Source: Pedobacter nutrimenti (GTDB taxonomy: Bacteria > Bacteroidota > Bacteroidia > Sphingobacteriales > Sphingobacteriaceae). Taken from it: 64,000 nucleotides of DNA. This document shows positions 42,272-51,400 of the stretch, one piece after another. Location: contig NZ_QKLU01000002.1 of the NCBI RefSeq assembly GCF_003208655.1, forward strand, positions 622,285-686,284, in the 5' to 3' direction. The notes under the pieces were generated by a model. It had not been told where the DNA came from, ran no database searches, and worked only from the letters and a program-made list of their open reading frames with translations. The stretch's first letter is position 1. Each line of letters starts with the position of its first letter. Position numbers and translations under genes: made by a program.

Positions 42272-43567
42272 TTAGTACAACACCCTGAACTTAATGGTTT
42301 GGTCGATCTTTTTAAGCGACTTGAACAAAGCCTTGTCGTACTCTGCATTGATGTCGGTAATGGCATAACCAATGGTCGGGTTGGTCATCAGAAACTGTCC
42401 GACAATATTGATGTCATGTTTTGCAAAAATGGTGTTGATCTGGGCCATGATGCCCGGAACGTTATGATGAATATGGATCAGGCGATGGGACTTTTCTATT
42501 CTTGGCAATTGCAGGTTCGGGAAATTGTTGCTCATGTAGGAGGTTCCCGTATTCATAAAATCAATCATGCGTTTGGGAATAAAATTCCGGTTGCGGGGAT
42601 TGTTTTTGAGGTCGTCAAAAACGACAATGCCCATTTCGGTACAAGTGGTTAGGTCGAGTTTTTTTGCATTGCCCAGATAACCCAGGGTTTTTAGCTTTAC
42701 CGCCCGTTTTAATTTCTCTGTCTCGATTTTTTCTTCATCAGCCAGCAGCAACATGTGCACATCGGCCACATACTTCTCCTCAAAACTGCTTTTGTGGCGG
42801 ATGGAAAAACCATCTTTTTTCAACAGGTTAATGCTTTCTTCGGGTACCTCGCCAATGACCAGGCAAAGGATCCTGTTTTTTGGATAGGAGATGGCCCTTG
42901 GTAAATTATTTACATACAGGAATTCATCGAAACTAGGGGTCACATGGTCTGCTTTTTTGACGATACTTTCCCTGGCAATGTTTTCTGTAAAGGCATAAAA
43001 TTTTTTAATCAGCCCACTTTCTCTAAGTTGGAAATCAGAATAACCGTCACCTATACCATACAAATCTCCCTCCAGGTTCAGGTGCTGCATCAGCTTCACC
43101 TTTCCGCCCTCTTCGCTCAAGGGGTTGGCATGGTCGTAATCTATAATTTTTCCATCACCGGTGGTGACAAAGGTGTTGGCGTAAATGTTTTCTTTTTTGA
43201 TGTGGTACTGGCTCACCACAGGGGTAATGAACTCTTTAAAGCCACCGGACACAATTAAAACCTCGTCGGCATGTTTTTTAAAGAAGGCCGCATTGCGGGA
43301 AAAGGAGCTGGATACTTTTTTCTTCAGCCTTTTGATCAGTTGTTTCAAATGATCTTCATTGGCCTCCAGTAATTTTACCCTTTGGGCCAGGCTTTCACTG
43401 AAGGAAAGTTTTCCTTCCATAGCCAGGTTGGTATAGTCTTCTATTTTTTTATAAATGAGTTCCCTGTCCGGGTGTTTTTTAAGGGAAATCCGGGCCAGTT
43501 CATCCAAAGCTTCCACCTGTGTAAAAGTGCTGTCAAAGTCTATAATGTAATAGTTCCTGGGGTTCAT
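42272..43567 (-). CDS. serB: Phosphoserine phosphatase fused to a NAD-domain-less SerA regulatory part
   Basis: A 431-residue hybrid. Residues 1 to about 220 are a HAD-IB phosphatase: motif I D10-F-D12-S-T14, motif II IVSGG near 108, motif IV GIGDGYSD near 172. Residues about 232-431 resemble D-3-phosphoglycerate dehydrogenase (SerA), but only its outer parts: an N-terminal substrate-domain half (ILCLVIGEVPEESINLL; LDLTTCTEMGIVVFDD) joined directly to the SerA C-terminal end (FMNTGTSYMSNNFPNLQLP) and an ACT domain (about 361-431; LIHIHHNVPGIMAQINTIFA). The NAD-binding domain and its catalytic residues are missing. It should dephosphorylate phosphoserine, with the SerA remnant sensing serine or binding SerA; that part is inferred. 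The gene lies two bases after the epimerase gene. Confidence 0.88.
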   Translation of the reverse strand: MNPRNYYIIDFDSTFTQVEALDELARISLKKHPDRELIYKKIEDYTNLAMEGKLSFSESLAQRVKLLEANEDHLKQLIKRLKKKVSSSFSRNAAFFKKHADEVLIVSGGFKEFITPVVSQYHIKKENIYANTFVTTGDGKIIDYDHANPLSEEGGKVKLMQHLNLEGDLYGIGDGYSDFQLRESGLIKKFYAFTENIARESIVKKADHVTPSFDEFLYVNNLPRAISYPKNRILCLVIGEVPEESINLLKKDGFSIRHKSSFEEKYVADVHMLLLADEEKIETEKLKRAVKLKTLGYLGNAKKLDLTTCTEMGIVVFDDLKNNPRNRNFIPKRMIDFMNTGTSYMSNNFPNLQLPRIEKSHRLIHIHHNVPGIMAQINTIFAKHDINIVGQFLMTNPTIGYAITDINAEYDKALFKSLKKIDQTIKFRVLY

Positions 43568-43569
43568 GG

Positions 43570-44538
43570 TTATAAGGCTTGTAAGGTGCTGCAGGTCTCC
43601 GCGATGCTTTGATCCAGGGGCCTGAAGGTCATATTTATGGTTCGTTTAATTTTCTCGTTGCTGTACAGGCTTTCCTGCAGGCTGCTTCTGGCCGCATCAC
43701 TGGTGATGCCGGCAGGTTTTCCGCTAAAAAGGGAAGCCAGTTTTGCGGCCCTCCAGGCTATGCCCAGCATCCAGGCCTTAGCTTCTTTATGGGGTGCTTT
43801 GCGGCCAAAACCTTTGGCAATTTCTCCAAATAATTTTTGATAATGGTAGTTTTCTGCTGACAGGATGTAACGCTCTTCCCGCAGGTCCATGTCCATCAGG
43901 CGGACCATGGCGCTGGCCACATCGCGAACATCCACCAGACCTGTAGCCCCTTTGGTGTAATAGGAAAAGCCCTTTTTGATCAGTTCAAAAATGGCCCCAC
44001 TGCCCTTGAAGCCAGAGTTGGGGCCTATAATGACAGAAGGGTTGACAATCAGGGCATTCAGGCCCTCGGCAATACCCCTCCAGACCTCCATTTCGCCCTC
44101 GTATTTGGATATGGCGTAACTGTGCACATGGGCGTCATACTCCCAAAAATCTTTTTCAGTAATGAGCTGGTCTTTTTTGGCATTACCCAATGCAGCAACC
44201 GAGCTGACATGCAAAAGGCGTACACCATGCTGCAAGCAAAGGTTAACCACATTGCCTGTGCCCTCAATGTTCACTTTGAGCAGGGTGCTTTTGTCTTTAG
44301 GGTCAAAAGAAACCATTGCCGCACAATGAAATACTTTGGTGATGTTTTCAAAAGCATCCTCCAGCCGCGAGATGTCATTAATATCGGCCTGGAACCATTC
44401 GATCTGCTGGTTTCCCTGAAGCAGCGGCGGAACCACAGAATTTTCCCGCTTTAATGCACGGACTTTTAAACCCTGTGCAGTAAGCTGATGTGTCAGCTCT
44501 GCTCCTAAAAATCCAGTAGCGCCAGTAACCAGTATCAT
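43570..44538 (-). CDS. NAD-dependent epimerase/dehydratase (extended SDR)
   Basis: About 322 residues. An extended short-chain dehydrogenase with GATGFLGAEL nucleotide loop at the N-terminus, VSSVAALG before the active site, and the YAISKYEGE Tyr-Lys pair. The AQGLKVRALKR and IEGTGNVVNLCLQ blocks resemble dihydroflavonol-reductase-like members that act on hydroxy/keto groups of small metabolites, hopanoid or sugar precursors. The substrate is unknown. The frame opens to 44577, but the ATG at 44538 (MILVTGATG) starts the fold directly and is preferred. The SerB-SerA hybrid follows by two bases, so the two are likely cotranscribed although no biochemical link is evident. Confidence 0.85.
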   Translation of the reverse strand: MILVTGATGFLGAELTHQLTAQGLKVRALKRENSVVPPLLQGNQQIEWFQADINDISRLEDAFENITKVFHCAAMVSFDPKDKSTLLKVNIEGTGNVVNLCLQHGVRLLHVSSVAALGNAKKDQLITEKDFWEYDAHVHSYAISKYEGEMEVWRGIAEGLNALIVNPSVIIGPNSGFKGSGAIFELIKKGFSYYTKGATGLVDVRDVASAMVRLMDMDLREERYILSAENYHYQKLFGEIAKGFGRKAPHKEAKAWMLGIAWRAAKLASLFSGKPAGITSDAARSSLQESLYSNEKIKRTINMTFRPLDQSIAETCSTLQAL

Positions 44539-44611
44539 GTTATTATTTTTAGGATGTTCATTAATATATGCGCTCAAAAATAGATATTTGATGCCATAGA
44601 TTATATTAATT

Positions 44612-45793
44612 ATGTCCTTATCAGATTTTTTTTCTCCTTTAAACCTGGACCAGTTTACACCGAAACAGGGCTTTTATACCAGCCAGCTGGGATTAAAGGC
44701 CGCTTTTTATACGGATCAGTTTCCTGAGCTGGAGGAAAACACTTATGATATTGCCATTATTGGTGTGCAGGATGACCGGGCTGCGGTAAACAACAATGGC
44801 TGCGCTTTGGGGCCTGATTATTTCAGGGCACAGTTTTATCTGCTCAATGAGGGCGATTTTAACAGCCGGATTATAGACCTGGGCAATATTAAGGCCGGAG
44901 CAGCAGTTTCCGATACCTATATTGCCGTAAAAACCGTACTTGCCGAACTGATTAAAATGAACATCCTCCCGGTACTGATTGGCGGTGGACAGGACATCAC
45001 CTATGCCCAGTACCTTGCTTATCAGGAGCTGGAACAAAAAGTTGACCTGGTGGTGGTAGACAATAAGTTTGACCTGGATGAAGATGATCACCAGGGCATA
45101 GAAACACGTTCAGATACCTATTTGAACAAGATTTTTTTACATCAGCCCAATTACCTGTTTAATTTTAGCAATATTGGTTATCAAACCTATTTTGTCAATC
45201 AGGAGAGTTTAAGGGTCATGAACAAACTGTATTTTGACGTGCACCGGCTGGGGGAGTTTATGTCGGACATTTCCCTGGCAGAACCTGTAATCAGGAACGC
45301 CAATATGATCAGCTTTGACCTCTCGGCCATCCGCTCTTCTGATGCCGCAGCGAATGCCAATGCAGGCCCAAATGGTTTTTATGGCGAACAGGCCTGCCGC
45401 ATTGCCCGTTATGCCGGAATGAACGATAAGCTGAGCTCTATCGGTTTTTACGAATTTAATCCGGCATTTGACAGCAACAGCCAGACGGCCATGCTGCTGG
45501 CCCAGGTGGTCTGGTATTTTATAGAAGGCTTTTACAACCGTAAAAAGGATTTTCCTTTGACCCCGAAATCTCAATACCTGATTTACAGGGCCAGTTTAAA
45601 TGATGGGCCAGGGGAAATGCTGTTTGTAAAAAGCAAAAAATCAGACCGCTGGTGGATGCAGGTACCTTACCCCAGTGGCGTTTCGAAAAACGAGCGTTAT
45701 CACCTGATCCCTTGCCGGTATGAAGATTATACTACCGCCGTCAACGGCGAGGTCCCAGACCTCTGGTGGCGGACTTATCAAAAACTTTTGTAA
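44612..45793 (+). CDS. Arginase/formimidoylglutamase-fold protein with altered metal site
   Basis: A 393-residue protein of the ureohydrolase superfamily, labelled formimidoylglutamase in related genomes as I recall. The family segments are present but changed: GGDH reads GGGQD (about residue 124), DAHxD reads DNKFD (about 150) and SFDxDxxDP reads SFDLSAIRSSD (about 233). Three of the six usual Mn ligands are thus replaced (His to Gln, His to Lys, Asp to Ser). It may be a non-catalytic relative or use a different centre. The N-terminal ~65 and C-terminal ~70 residues (WWMQVPYPSGVSKNERYHLIPC) are extra to the basic fold. No hut or arginine genes adjoin it. Start ATG is at 44612. Confidence 0.8.
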   Translation: MSLSDFFSPLNLDQFTPKQGFYTSQLGLKAAFYTDQFPELEENTYDIAIIGVQDDRAAVNNNGCALGPDYFRAQFYLLNEGDFNSRIIDLGNIKAGAAVSDTYIAVKTVLAELIKMNILPVLIGGGQDITYAQYLAYQELEQKVDLVVVDNKFDLDEDDHQGIETRSDTYLNKIFLHQPNYLFNFSNIGYQTYFVNQESLRVMNKLYFDVHRLGEFMSDISLAEPVIRNANMISFDLSAIRSSDAAANANAGPNGFYGEQACRIARYAGMNDKLSSIGFYEFNPAFDSNSQTAMLLAQVVWYFIEGFYNRKKDFPLTPKSQYLIYRASLNDGPGEMLFVKSKKSDRWWMQVPYPSGVSKNERYHLIPCRYEDYTTAVNGEVPDLWWRTYQKLL

Positions 45794-45833
45794 TAATCTT
45801 TGGTTCATTACCAGATATTTAGCAACGAATAAT

Positions 45834-45841
45834 TAAATTTG
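45834..45841 (+). promoter_or_regulatory. TAnnTTTG -7 box before the first TlpA-like gene
   Basis: TAAATTTG lies 38 bases before the ATG at 45879, giving a leader of about 30 bases. A TTTG at 45799-45802 is too far (31 bases) to be a good -33 element. Confidence 0.4.
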
Positions 45842-45878
45842 GATAACAATTAACCCAATAACATAAAAAAACACCCCC

Positions 45879-47018
45879 ATGAAGAGAACCATTTTATCCG
45901 CGGCATTTCTTTTGCCCCTGGCAGTTATGGCCCAGGACGGATACACGATTAAAGGAAAAGTAGGCGCGCTGAATGCACCGGCAAAAGCTTATTTAAGATA
46001 TAAATCCGGACCAACCTTAGTAGACGATTCAACCGCTGTGGTTAATGGCGCTTTTGAGTTTAAAGGCAAAGTACCTGGTCCTACGCAGGCCCAGCTGAGA
46101 ATTAAACATTCGGCTGCGGTTGACCCTTCCAAAAAAACACCTCTGGATGTGTTAGGCTTTTATGTAGAAAATAAGGTGATCACCATCTCTGCAGCAGATT
46201 CAGTGAGCAAGGCAAGCATTAAAGGTTCGCCGGTAAATGATGACAATGCAAAGTATAAAGCTTTGTTGAAACCGGCTTCTGATAAAATGCAGGCTTTAAA
46301 CAAAGAATATTACGCCAAAACGCCGGAACAGCGTAAAGAGCCTGCTTATCAGAAAAGCCTTGAAGAGCGTTCAGATGCGATCGAAAAGGAAATGGAGCCT
46401 TTGAATAAAAAATTCATCAATGAAAACAGGAATTCTTATGTGGCGCTGGTGGCTTACAGAGGTGTTTTAGGTTATGACATTGACCCTAAAGTTGCAGAAC
46501 CGGAATTCAATAAGTTTTCTGCCGCTCTGAAAGCGACCCCACTGGGTAAAAGTATTACAGAGGCCATCGAATCTGCAAAGAAAACAGCTATAGGTAATAT
46601 GGCAATGGATTTTACACAAAATGATCCGGACGGAAAACCAGTGAAACTTTCAGATTTCAAAGGTAAGTATGTACTGGTTGATTTCTGGGCATCCTGGTGT
46701 GGTCCTTGCCGTCATGAAAACCCGAATGTGGTTACCGCTTACAATAAATACAAAGACAAAAACTTTACTGTTCTTGGTGTTTCCCTGGACCGTCCAAATG
46801 GCAAAGAAGCTTGGTTAAAAGCCATTAAAGATGATGGTTTGACCTGGACACATGTTTCAGACCTGAAATATTTTGACAATGAAGTTTCTAAAATGTATGG
46901 CATCCAGGCCATTCCTTCGAATGTACTGGTTGATCCAAGCGGAAAAATCGTTGCTAAAAACATCCGGGAAGAAGCTTTGCAAAACAAACTGGCAGAATTG
47001 CTGGGTGCTTCTAAATAG
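45879..47018 (+). CDS. TlpA-like thiol-disulfide protein with DUF4369 domain (copy 1)
   Basis: A 379-residue exported protein. Signal peptide about 1-18 (AVMAQ), an N-terminal DUF4369-type beta-sandwich (about 22-125; YTIKGKVGALNAPAKAYLRY), a helical linker (about 130-225), and a C-terminal thioredoxin fold (about 240-379) with the redox motif FWASWCGPCRHENP and cis-Pro in QAIPSNVLVDP. It should reduce or shuffle disulfides in the periplasm, like TlpA/ResA proteins. It is followed by a 379-residue paralogue whose last ~175 residues are nearly identical, including the intergenic terminator. Confidence 0.93.
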   Translation: MKRTILSAAFLLPLAVMAQDGYTIKGKVGALNAPAKAYLRYKSGPTLVDDSTAVVNGAFEFKGKVPGPTQAQLRIKHSAAVDPSKKTPLDVLGFYVENKVITISAADSVSKASIKGSPVNDDNAKYKALLKPASDKMQALNKEYYAKTPEQRKEPAYQKSLEERSDAIEKEMEPLNKKFINENRNSYVALVAYRGVLGYDIDPKVAEPEFNKFSAALKATPLGKSITEAIESAKKTAIGNMAMDFTQNDPDGKPVKLSDFKGKYVLVDFWASWCGPCRHENPNVVTAYNKYKDKNFTVLGVSLDRPNGKEAWLKAIKDDGLTWTHVSDLKYFDNEVSKMYGIQAIPSNVLVDPSGKIVAKNIREEALQNKLAELLGASK

Positions 47019-47069
47019 GCATTTTCGTATCCATAAAAAAAGGCTTCCTGATCCAGGAAGCCTTTTTTT
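46485..47069 (+). repeat. Near-identical 3' block, copy 1 of tandem TlpA genes
   Basis: From CCTAAAGTTGCAGAACCGGA through the stop codon and the hairpin terminator this block matches 47799-48381 at almost every base, with about eleven amino-acid changes across ~175 residues. The upstream halves of the two genes differ far more, which points to recent duplication with gene conversion of the 3' part. Confidence 0.8.
47034..47069 (+). terminator. Terminator after TlpA-like copy 1
   Basis: AGGCTTCCTG (47041-47050) pairs with CAGGAAGCCT (47054-47063), preceded by an A-run and followed by TTTTTTT. The same hairpin follows copy 2. Confidence 0.92.
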
Positions 47070-47192
47070 ATTTTGCAGAAAACACAAAGTCAGTCAAACC
47101 ACAATATGGGAGATAAATAAAGTGCGTTTTGTCTGTTGATTATTATGTCGTTATTGTTATTTTTAGCTTCTAACCTAAAACAAATTATTTAA

Positions 47193-48332
47193 ATGAAATC
47201 ATTCATTTTATCGGCTGCCTTACTCTTTCCTTTGGCAGTTGCAGCACAAGACGGATTTACCATTAAGGGAAAAGCAGGCAAGCTGAATGCACCTGCAAAA
47301 GTTTATCTTAGGTACATTGTTGGAAATGCTATGATCAGCGATTCTTCTGCTGTGTTGAACGGCGCTTTTGAATTTAAAGGCAAGGTAAAAGGACCTGCTG
47401 AAGCCATCTTGCAGATTAAGTATGATCCGGCTGTAAAGCCCGACATGAAAAGAAAAATGGACATCTTAAACTTTTATCTTGAAAATACGAACATCAGTAT
47501 TAAAACGCCCGATTCCATCTATCGGGCCGTGGTTTCAGGCTCTGGGATAAATGATGACAATGCGCGGTATTTGGCTATGCTAAAGCCCGTTTTAGATAAA
47601 AGGAATGTTTTAACCAACCAGTACAGGAACCAGAGTCCGGAACAGCGCAAGGACCTTGCCCTTCAGAAGGATATGGATAATCGTTTTGAGGCAATAGAAA
47701 AGGAGATGGAGCCCTTGAATGAAAAGTTTATTCGCGAAAACAGAAATTCTTATATGGCATTGGTTGCCTATAAAAAAATTCTTGGTTATGACATTAAACC
47801 TAAAGTTGCAGAACCGGAGTTCAATAAGTTTTCGGCCAGTCTGAAAGCGACCCCACTGGGTAAAAGCATTGCAGAGGCCATTGAATCTGCGAAGAAAACA
47901 GATATAGGAAATATGGCAATGGATTTTACACAAAATGATCCGGATGGAAAACCAGTGAAATTATCAGACTTCAAAGGTAAGTATGTACTGGTTGATTTTT
48001 GGGCATCCTGGTGTGGTCCTTGTCGTCAGGAAAATCCGAATGTACTTAAAGCCTATAATAAATATAAGGACAAAAACTTTACTGTTCTGGGGGTTTCTTT
48101 GGAGCGTCCTAATGGCAGAGAGGCCTGGTTAAAAGCCATTAAAGATGATGGTTTGACCTGGACACATGTTTCGGACCTGAAGTATTTTGACAATGAGGTT
48201 TCTAAAATGTATGGCATCCAGGCCATTCCTTCGAATGTACTGGTTGATCCAAATGGAAAAATCGTTGCTAAAAACATCAGGGATGAAGCTTTGCAAAGCA
48301 AACTGGCAGAATTGCTGGGTGCTTCTAAATAG
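47193..48332 (+). CDS. TlpA-like thiol-disulfide protein with DUF4369 domain (copy 2)
   Basis: A 379-residue tandem paralogue of the 45879-47018 protein: signal peptide (about 1-18, AVAAQ), DUF4369-type domain (FTIKGKAGKLNAPAKVYLRY), helical linker, and thioredoxin fold with FWASWCGPCRQENP. The C-terminal half is nearly identical to copy 1, while the N-terminal ~220 residues have drifted (for example VKGPAEAILQIKYDPAVKPD versus VPGPTQAQLRIKHSAAVDPS). Being separated by a terminator, the two are probably independently transcribed. Different N-terminal domains with one shared redox domain suggest different partners or ligands, which is inference. Confidence 0.93.
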   Translation: MKSFILSAALLFPLAVAAQDGFTIKGKAGKLNAPAKVYLRYIVGNAMISDSSAVLNGAFEFKGKVKGPAEAILQIKYDPAVKPDMKRKMDILNFYLENTNISIKTPDSIYRAVVSGSGINDDNARYLAMLKPVLDKRNVLTNQYRNQSPEQRKDLALQKDMDNRFEAIEKEMEPLNEKFIRENRNSYMALVAYKKILGYDIKPKVAEPEFNKFSASLKATPLGKSIAEAIESAKKTDIGNMAMDFTQNDPDGKPVKLSDFKGKYVLVDFWASWCGPCRQENPNVLKAYNKYKDKNFTVLGVSLERPNGREAWLKAIKDDGLTWTHVSDLKYFDNEVSKMYGIQAIPSNVLVDPNGKIVAKNIRDEALQSKLAELLGASK

Positions 48333-48381
48333 GCATTTTCGTATCCATAAAAAAGGCTTCCTGATCCAGGAAGCCTTTTTT
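47799..48381 (+). repeat. Near-identical 3' block, copy 2 of tandem TlpA genes
   Basis: Direct repeat partner of 46485-47069, including the stop codon, spacer (AGGCATTTTCGTATCCAT) and terminator. See copy 1 for the extent of matching. Confidence 0.8.
48348..48381. terminator. Terminator after TlpA-like copy 2, shared with the NRPS gene
   Basis: The same AGGCTTCCTG / CAGGAAGCCT hairpin as after copy 1, flanked by A-run and T-run. It lies between convergent genes and can serve both. Confidence 0.9.
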
Positions 48382-48401
48382 GTAACCTACAGTTTTTGCT
48401 G

Positions 48402-51400
48402 TTATAAGGGTTTGACCGGACTGCCGATCCAGGAGGTGCCGGGGGCAAGTACTTCCCCTTTCATGACCAGGGATAAGGCCTCCAGTTTGACATCATTGCC
48501 AACCTCTGTATCGTATAAAATAATACTGCGGGCACCTACACTGGTCCTTGCACCGATTTTTACATGACCAACCTTCATCACCCGGTCTTCAAATAAATGC
48601 GTCTGAGGACCGCAATCTTCATTTAAGGCACTGTCATCGCCTATGCTGACCATGTCAAACTCGGTTACATCGGTGGTGTTCATCCAAACCCTTTTTCCGG
48701 TTTTTACGCCAAGTAACCTTAAGGCCAGCGGCAGCCATGGGGTGCCTTTTAAATATTCCAGCAAAAATGGGACAGACAGGGCTTCATAGGTGGAGGTAAT
48801 GGCCTCACTTTTCCATACGGCCCAGGTCCACATGGGTTTCTGCTGTACTTTGTATTTTCCAACGAATACCCATTTGAACAATACAGTGACCAAAAAGGCA
48901 GGAAGGCCCATAATAACCAGGTAATAAAATGGAAAAAGCAACAGGATCTGCCACAAAGGTTTTTTGGTGAGCAGGTCATGACCATGTGCAATAAACAAAA
49001 TACTGCAGCAAATGATGGCCGTTTCGGGGGTAATGATGCGGACAAATTCTGTCACTGTCCGGGCCACCTTACGCAGAAAGGAAGGTTTGGTGGTCAGCTC
49101 ATCCGAAAAAGGATTGCTTTCCTGCCTGCGCGGCAGGGCGATGGCCGGAGAACCAAACCAGTCTTTTGCGGTTGAAGCCTCAAGCTGGGCGGTTTCGGGT
49201 GGGGTAGACAAGACCCCGATGAGCATATCCCCTGGTAAATGGTATCCTTGAGGGATCAGTGCACTGTTGCCCACAAAACTTTTGTTTTCAATAATGGTTT
49301 TGTCCAGGATCAGCTGCTGGCCCCTGACATCGGCTTCACCGAGCACCACCGCATCTGCCACAAAAGCCCCGTCGCCAATTTCCAACAGGGGATGGGTAAC
49401 ATTGCTGGCGGTGGAGATTTCTGTGTTTTTGCCCACTTTGGCACCCAGCAACCTGAAAAAAGGCGCCACAAAAACGGTCGCATAAATAGGGTGCATGACA
49501 ATCAGGCTCAAAGACATCAACTGGTCTGCCAGCCATTTGCGCACATAAAAACGGCTGTAAATGCAATGTTTGCCCGGTTTGATCCCGATCTGGAGCAGCC
49601 GGGTCAGGGCAATGGTTTCCAGTGCATAAAGTATAATATAGGAAATGGCCAGTACCGGAACAATCATCATGTAATTGAAATTGTAATCCGGGGCTGCATC
49701 GTCCATGGCGTTTAACACCAGGATGGTGGGCAGCAGGGGCAATAAAATGATCACTGGAAAAATCACCAGCAGAAAAGAAAAAACCAGGCTGTAAAAGCGC
49801 CTTCTCGCTGCAGTGATCACCAGGGGCTGTGGCAATTCTGAAGGCTGCTTTTTCTCTTTCAGCTGTGCAGGGCTGCCTTTCCATACTTCGCCTGAGCCAA
49901 TTTTTTGTCCGGAAGGCAAATAGCTCAGGTCCTGTAATTCACCCCAGGCTTCCACCACGGCATCTGCACCAATTACGGCACTACTGCCAATATAAGCATG
50001 ATCGCCAAGGCTAATCCGGCGCAGTTTAAGCAGGCCATCTTCGACCACTGCATTGTTCAGGACCACCTGGGAGCTGAGGCTCACATCACTGCCTATACTG
50101 ACCAGGTCTTCTGCACCAATGGTCAGGGAGCTGAGCTGTGCGTCGGCAGCCACTTTTACACCCATTAAACGGAGGTAAACCGGATACACCGGGGTACCGT
50201 TCATAAATTGTATAGGGACCAGGCCCTGCAGGGTTTTGACAAACCACCAGCGGAAATAATAAGTTCCCCATAAAGGATAATCGCCTTCTTTCATTTTGCC
50301 AATAACCAGCCATTTGAGCAGGATGCTCAGGGTAGTGAAAAAAGGCGGAAGGGTACAATAGAGGCCTAATGCGGTGAGTAAGCCATAAGTGAGGCTTTCG
50401 GTGGCTTCCCTGATGTAATAATAACCCAGGTAGGGCACAAAAATCTGGATGGCAAAAAGGCCGTAAATAAACAGCAGGGAAATACTTTGTGCCAGCCAGC
50501 ACAACAAAAAGCGGAGCCTTGGGACTTCATGAAAAACCTTTTCTTTTTGCTGCTGCTGCTGGGGAACCTCTTCCCAGACTTCAATTAATTTACTTAAAGG
50601 CCTTTGGGTATAGACATCTTTTAAAGAGGCGTGCGGAATGTTGCAGTCGTTGCGCAGTTTGGAAACAAAAGCTGCAGCGAGCAAAGAATGTCCGCCCAGG
50701 TCATTGAAAAAATCAAGCCCTTCATTGATTTCCCTGCCCGGAAAAGTTTTTCGCAACATGGCCAGTACCCGGTCTTTTAGCGGGGCATTGACGTCCAGTG
50801 TTTCTGAAGAAAGGTCTGCAGGAAGGCTCAGCATCGATTCGGGTACTGGTAAGGCTTTTCTGTTGACTTTTCCACTGGGCATGCGGGGCATTTCCTTCAG
50901 AATGGCAATGGTTCCGGGCACCATATAGGGGGGCAGGAATTTGGCCAGTTCCAAACGGATCAGCGGATCGTCCAGGTTAAGGGAGCCATCGGGAACAATA
51001 TATCCCACCAGCTGGTCCTGGTCGTTGCTGTCTTTTTTTACCGCAACTGCTGCTGCCGATACACCCTGGATCTGGTTCAGCCGGCTTTCAATTTCGCCCA
51101 GCTCAATCCGGTAGCCCCTGAGTTTGATCTGGTCGTCCAGGCGGCCCTGAAAATCAATGCTGTAATCGGCATTGATCACTGCCGCATCACCGGTCCGGTA
51201 AATCCGGTCTCCGGGCAACTGGGCCAGATTGGCCGGTTTGGCCATAAATTTTTCTGCCGTCAGCTGCGGGAGGTTCACATAACCATTGGAAACCCCCGGG
51301 CCGGAAATCACCAGTTCGCCCCTTTCGCCCAAAGGTACCGGGTTAAATTGTTCATCCACCACGGCCAGGTTGTAATTGGCAATGGGTACGCCAATGGTAA

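Noticed and set aside
41883..42275. 130-residue open frame on the plus strand
   Set aside because: It has no recognisable family, runs through a structured non-coding stretch and a hairpin, and would end inside the serB-like gene's 3' region.
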